A stretch of DNA of 64,000 bases from Siphonodentalium dalli. Lineage: Eukaryota; Mollusca; Scaphopoda; Gadilida; Siphonodentaliidae. The notes beneath the pieces are model-generated. The model saw only the letters and a program-made list of their open reading frames with translations. It searched no databases and was not told the origin of the DNA. The stretch spans positions 102,638,278 through 102,702,277 of the forward strand of contig CP136069.1 in the NCBI GenBank assembly GCA_032622095.1. The letters run 5' to 3'. The translations under genes were made by a program, and so were the position numbers. Numbering within the stretch: the stretch's first letter is position 1; every line of letters starts with the position of its first letter. Shown piece by piece: positions 58,756-64,000 of the stretch.

Positions 58756-61700
58756 GTCCGGGAGCTAATAGGGGTACCCTTGCACCCCCCCCCCCCCCTG
58801 GGACTTAACTTCACCCCACTCATTTTGTTCCTTATTATGTCCTTCAACTTTTAAGCAATGTTAACAAGAAAAAAAAGTGGCCTTTTAGACTCCAGACAAG
58901 ATGGCGTCCATCATGGCCGCCGTTTTTCAGACCAGACCCTAAGTCAGTTTTATATAAATTATAGCGGGAAAATCTCGTAAAATGTATGACTGCACAAGAA
59001 ATATTGGATTTTTCTCTCACAAACTTCACATAAATATCGGCAAAAATTCACTTTTCAGGGTTCGACCATTTGTTCAAGTAAAATGCAACTATCTTTGGTA
59101 TCAAAGGTGTTTGTTGTTTTGGTCTATCTTAAATGTGTCACACTACAGTGTTTATAGACTAAATTCTTCAAGATGGCTTCCAAAATGGCAACCAAATTTG
59201 TAAAAAGTTAAAAGTTAACATATCCCGAACATTATTCTCTGCGTTATCCGAAAAAGTTAGCAAATTGTGACTCACTTGGTTATTGTACGTGTTAGTTAAT
59301 TAACGGACAATTACTTTCTATAATGTTTGTCCCAGTTCCGTATGGGGCATGACAAATTAATTTTAAAGTTGCAGTATGGAATTTTGTGGAGAACCTCTTT
59401 TGTGATTCTGGCCATATTATTGAAAGGAAATGGGCAGAACTTTGAGACGGAACTGCGATGAACCATGATATGTGGGTATTCTGGCCCATTATGATAACAA
59501 ATTTATCAACTGGATACAGGGTGGAAGCCAAGATGGCAGCCAGGGAGTTACTCTATGATCATAGATGAGGATAATAGGTAGGCCTATACAGGGAGTTATT
59601 GTATGGTCATGAATGATGTGTGGGTATATAGGGAGTGTCCTGTTGCTAACGATGGGACGTATATTTATATATGTTGTGGATGTGTTATCATTGGTGGTGT
59701 ATGGGGAGTAGATGTATGATCATGGATGGCGTGTATGAGTATGGCAAGTATGGAACTAATGAGTGGTCGTATGTGCGGGTATTGGTATATCTGGAAGGGT
59801 TCATCATTGGTGATGTGAATATGTATATCTGGATTGACTCTATGGTCATGGGTATGGCAAATAGGTATACATGTAGTGGCTGTATGGTCCATGGTGTTCA
59901 TGCATGGTGACTCGTGGCTGTATCGTCATTTGTGGTATGTACTGGTATAACCAAGTATGGCTGTATGATCAGGTGTACGTGTATAAATTGGGTGACTATG
60001 TTGTAATTTGTGTGGTGTTTATGTACGTATGGAGTGACTGCGGTAATGGGTGGGTTGTACATGTGTACCTTGGGTGGCTATCGCTTTCCACAATAACTCA
60101 ATGATATGTTAATCAATAGAGAGGTCATGTCAGAGAGTTCTCCATCTTGATGGTGTTTATGTACATGGGGGACGTTAAGCGTGGAAAGCGATAGCCACCC
60201 ATTATCACACAGCCATTACATATATACATAAACATCACAGACATAACAATATAGTGACCCACTGTATACATGTACACCTGACCCATGACCACGGATGACC
60301 ATACAGCCACGTGTCACAATGCAGGCACACCGGGTATACTCCTAAACATGACCCATAACCATATGGTCACTCCTTGTATACCCATTCATCTCACCATTGG
60401 CCATAAGGTCATCCCATGTATACCTATTCTCCAACCCGCATGGTCAAATAGACAATCAATATATACATCAACACCACAACAATGACCATAAAGTCACTCC
60501 GGTAAACATATGCACCTCACCAATGGCCATATAACCACTCGCTTCATACACATACCCTCACACATGTCACCTGGTATACTCCTTTGCCTGACCTATGGCC
60601 ATATAGTCACCCCGTGTGTACCTATTCAAAACATTCATACATGATCATGGTCAATCCTTGTATACATATTCACCTCAACATTGGCCATGTCACTCCCTGT
60701 ATCCGTATTTGTCACACCATAGCAGAATAGCCAATCAAGATATACTAATACTCACCAGCCTTGTCAGTATTGTCACTCCATGTATGCATATATGCACCTC
60801 ATCCATGGCCATATAGCCACTCGTTATATACACATATCCCTCGCACATGACAATAAAGCAACATGTGTGTATACTGGTATAACCTACACATGGCCATACC
60901 GCCACGAGTCACGAAACAGGAACACCAGGTATACGCATACGCCTGACACATGACCATTTAATCACCCCCTGTATAGATGTTCATTGCATTTATGATCATA
61001 CTTTCACTACTTGTATACCTACATGTACTCATCTCACCATTAACCATACAGTCACACATGTATACCTATTCGACACACATAGTCATATAACCACTCGATA
61101 TACATATGCAGCCCACCCTAGACCATAGCTTCACTCCAGGTATACATGTAACCTGACTAATGGCCATTCAGCCCTTCTAGATATACAAAAAAAACCCGCA
61201 CACACGACCACTAAAACAATCCATACTTTCATATACACCTCACACATGACAATTCAGCAATTCACTGTATAATCATACACGCCATCCATGAGAATACATC
61301 AAGCCCTATACATCAACCAATGATAATACATCCACGAGATATATACATATACATCACACCCGTTACCACAAGGACACTCCCTATATACCCACACGCTCGA
61401 TAATGTCCACCCAGCTTACTCCAGGAATTCATATTCAATCATGACCGTACAGTCATTCCATTTATACCTATACACATTACCCGTAACCATAAAATAACTC
61501 CCTATTTATCCACACACCCCATCCATGATCATACAGACAACACATGTACATCCCACCCATGACCTTACAGTCACTCCATATATACATAATCAACACATAG
61601 ATGACCATGTAGCTATATCCATACACCACACCAATGACCATGCATGCACAACGGGTGCAGCCGTACTGGATATACACAATAATACACCATAGTCACTCCA

Positions 61701-63168
61701 TGTATACCGATTCACCTCACACCTCACACATGACCTCTCCCTGTATACCTAGATACATCTTACCATGGACAACCCACTCATAACCATATAGTCACTCATT
61801 GTATACCTACTCACATCAGTCTTGACAAACAATAACTCCCTGTATACCTATTCACCTCATCAATGATCATAGAGTAACTCCCTGGCTACGATCTTGGCAT
61901 CCACACTGTATCCTGTTGACATTTTTTTTTATCATAATGGACCAGAATAGCCAAACTTTATGGTCCATCTCAGTTCTGCCCATTTCCTTTCAATAAATAT
62001 GGCCAAAATCACAAAAGAGGTTCTCGGCAAAATTACATACTTTATAATGAATATGTCATGCCCCATACGGAACTGGGACAACCAGAATAGAACATGTAGT
62101 TGTCAGTTAATTCACTAACACGTATAATAACCAAGTGAGTCATAATTTGCTACCTTTTCGGATAATGCAGAGAATGTTCGGGATATATGTACAAAATTAA
62201 CATTTTACAAATTTGGTTGCCATTTTGGAAGCCATATTGAGCAATTTGGTCTATAAACACCGTAGTGTGACACAGTTAAGATAGACCAAAAACAATAAAC
62301 ACCTTTTATATATATTTTATATAATATTTTTGACAATGTCAGTGGTGACAATAGTAGCAATTAACCATGGTGCATCAGACATGTTAGTATTCAATGTATA
62401 GAATGCAGAATAGCCAATTTTATACATCAACCACAACTTGTAAGCGATTGCAGGACACGCTGGTGTAATATTTACCATTTTCCATATTTTGGCGGCCATA
62501 TTGGCAGCCATTTTGAGCCAAAGTAAGAATTTTGGTTCCATGCAGTGATTTGGAATATTCATAGGTAATGATATGCCTCACTTACATTACAAAGTTCTGT
62601 TCATTTCTTGTTGAATTATGACTAGATTCCCAATTGTGATTTTTTGGTGAAATTTTATACCGCATTCTGTAAAATCGAATTTTTTATGGATTGGAAGGGG
62701 TTAGGACCCCAATAATTGCATATTTAATTGCTCCAATGATCAGTTAATATACAAAACTCAAAATAAAGTTGCATTACTCAACCAGTTCCAAACAGCATGA
62801 ATTGATCTAGAAGATATTTGTGAAAAAAAGTCATATTTTCAACTTCCGGTGGCCATTTTGGCAGCCATCTTGGATGGTGAGTTTCAATTTTGGCCCAAAA
62901 AAGTGTCATTATGTCTTAGCTTCACGAAAATATATACATTTGTATACATTTTACTAGATTTTCCCGCTATAATTTGCATAAAACTGACTTAGGGTCTGGT
63001 CTGAAAAACTGCGGCCATGATGGACGCCCTCTTGTCTGGAGTCTAAAAGGCCACTTTTTTTTCTTGTTAACATTGCTTAAAAGTTGAAGGACATAATAAG
63101 GAACAAAATGAGTGGGGTGAAGTTAAGTCCCAGGGGGGGTGCAAGGGTACCCCTATTAGCTCCCGGAC
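58756..63168. mobile_element. 4.4-kb fold-back element with tandem-repeat core and TAA target duplication
   Basis: The ends are perfectly inverted (GTCCGGGAGCTAATAGGGGT and complement) and flanked by TAA on both sides (58753-58755, 63169-63171). The inverted arms cover about 58756-59570 and 61860-63168; the right arm has extra segments absent from the left. Between them is an array of units of about 50 bp (gtatacctattcacctca type) that changes orientation at about 60120-60180, where ggtggctatcgctttccac and its complement face each other. A 3-bp TWA duplication is typical of PIF/Harbinger. No transposase was seen. Confidence 0.8.
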
Positions 63169-63701
63169 TAAACATTGTCTTGGTACAAACTCTTAGTCCC
63201 ATTCAAGCCCAATCTCATCATTTATTCTAAGTTAGTTTGATTGAGATTTGTTCTCAAAGAAGTGCACAGGAGATTCAAGATTACCGACAAGAAAGCTTCC
63301 GGATTACGCACCTATGAAATTACATTCCAAAATTATAGTGATATAATTCAAGAAAGGATGGATAAATGCCAACATCTCATCTGACTACCGGTAGTACCAA
63401 ATACCATACCGGGGCCACAAGAATCAAGGTTCAAAATTGACACATGATGGTTATTTTTCTCTAGAAACTCTGTTGCTCGTATTTAGACGAGAGAGGAAAT
63501 AAGGAGAAATTCCATAAAAAGAAACAATCAGTCTCTCCTTGTTTGGCATTAAAGGGACAATTCTGATTGAAGATTGAAAATGGAAGAATTTATATCAATT
63601 GAAAAGATAATATCTTTAGAGTTAATATTCTCATTGAGAATAAGAAACATACTAGTCGGAAAATAATACCCCCTGTAGACACATAATTTTACTGTCTGTA
63701 A

Positions 63702-63983
63702 CATGACACACCAAACTGGTAACAGCAGCGCGAATGATATATGCGATTTTAATATTGGTGCGCAGCCTGTTGAAACTCAGGTTACACAATATGAATGGCG
63801 TGTCATACTTGTTAATGAGATAATGCCATACTGGACTAATTAATGACACACCAAACTGGTAACAGCAGCGCGAATGATGTATGCGATTTTAATATTGGTG
63901 CGCAGCCTGTTGAAACTCAGGTTACACAATATGAATGGCGTGTCATACTTGTTAATGAGATAATGCCATACTGGACTAATTAA
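63702..63983 (+). repeat. Two tandem copies of a 141-bp unit
   Basis: atgacacaccaaactggtaa through ggactaatta occurs at 63702-63842 and 63843-63983 with one visible substitution (atatatgcg/atgtatgcg). The near-identity implies a recent duplication. The array may continue past the window. Confidence 0.9.
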
Positions 63984-64000
63984 TTTTGATCATTTTGAAA

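Noticed and set aside
59671-60816. Several Tyr/Met- and His/Thr/Pro-rich frames in the fold-back core
   Set aside because: They are products of the roughly 50-bp tandem repeat read in different frames and orientations.

Overview
The window looks like nuclear DNA of a lophotrochozoan animal, most likely a bivalve mollusc. It is AT-rich and intron-containing, and it is dominated by non-autonomous mobile elements built from tandem arrays that end in GACG/CGGA-rich tails. That style is familiar from mollusc genomes, but the species cannot be named from sequence alone.

One host gene runs through most of the window on the minus strand: TADA1, a subunit of the SAGA histone-acetylation complex. Seven internal exons were found by pairing splice sites with protein similarity: 56905-56959, 48660-48725, 47363-47454, 43101-43176, 37198-37328, 29650-29798 and 16481-16640. 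Their phases join without conflict (0/1, 1/1, 1/0, 0/1, 1/0, 0/2, 2/0) and give 243 codons. The first exon (N-terminus) and last exon (C-terminus) were not found; they are probably to the right of 64000 and to the left of 1. The introns, up to 13 kb, hold everything else.

Intron 43177-47362 has two gene-like inserts on the same strand. One is a compact, intronless cluster of small ORFs (45368-46574, possibly to 46811) with gaps of only 11-15 bp. It contains an intact 81-codon membrane-protein ORF and frameshifted neighbours, and it resembles a decayed virus-like or plasmid-like cassette. The other is a candidate small secreted-protein gene (about 43956-44490) with a clear signal peptide.

Layout from left to right: 1-3.3 kb, repeat debris and a 15-bp minisatellite; 4.1-7.6 kb, a higher-order repeat of about 0.9-1.15 kb; 8.5-8.6 kb, the same minisatellite inverted; 8.8-11 kb, a tandem array split by a 1.35-kb palindromic insertion; 12-15.5 kb, a repeat family called here D; 15.6-16.4 kb, a hAT-like element with target duplication; 16.8-18.7 kb, inverted-repeat DNA elements and GC-rich coding-like repeats; 19.1-20.3 kb and 29.9-32.9 kb, arrays of a unit of about 164 bp (family A); 20.3-22 kb, a G-run/C-run satellite; 24.8-27.6 kb, another D element; 33.1-35.2 kb, head-to-tail Helitron-like elements; 35.5-36.2 kb, a LINE tail; 38.2-39.5 kb and 57.0-57.8 kb, elements with TA target duplications, the second with a pogo/Tigger transposase remnant; 41.5-42.9 kb and 50.9-54.2 kb, further family A copies, the latter split by a second hAT-like element; 58.8-63.2 kb, a 4.4-kb fold-back element with TAA target duplication; 63.7-64.0 kb, a 141-bp tandem duplication.

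No rRNA, tRNA, CRISPR array or bacterial-type operon of the host was seen. The TADA1 model and the transposon boundaries are strong. The function of the small-ORF cluster, the secreted-protein candidate and the 17-18.7 kb coding-like repeats is unknown.
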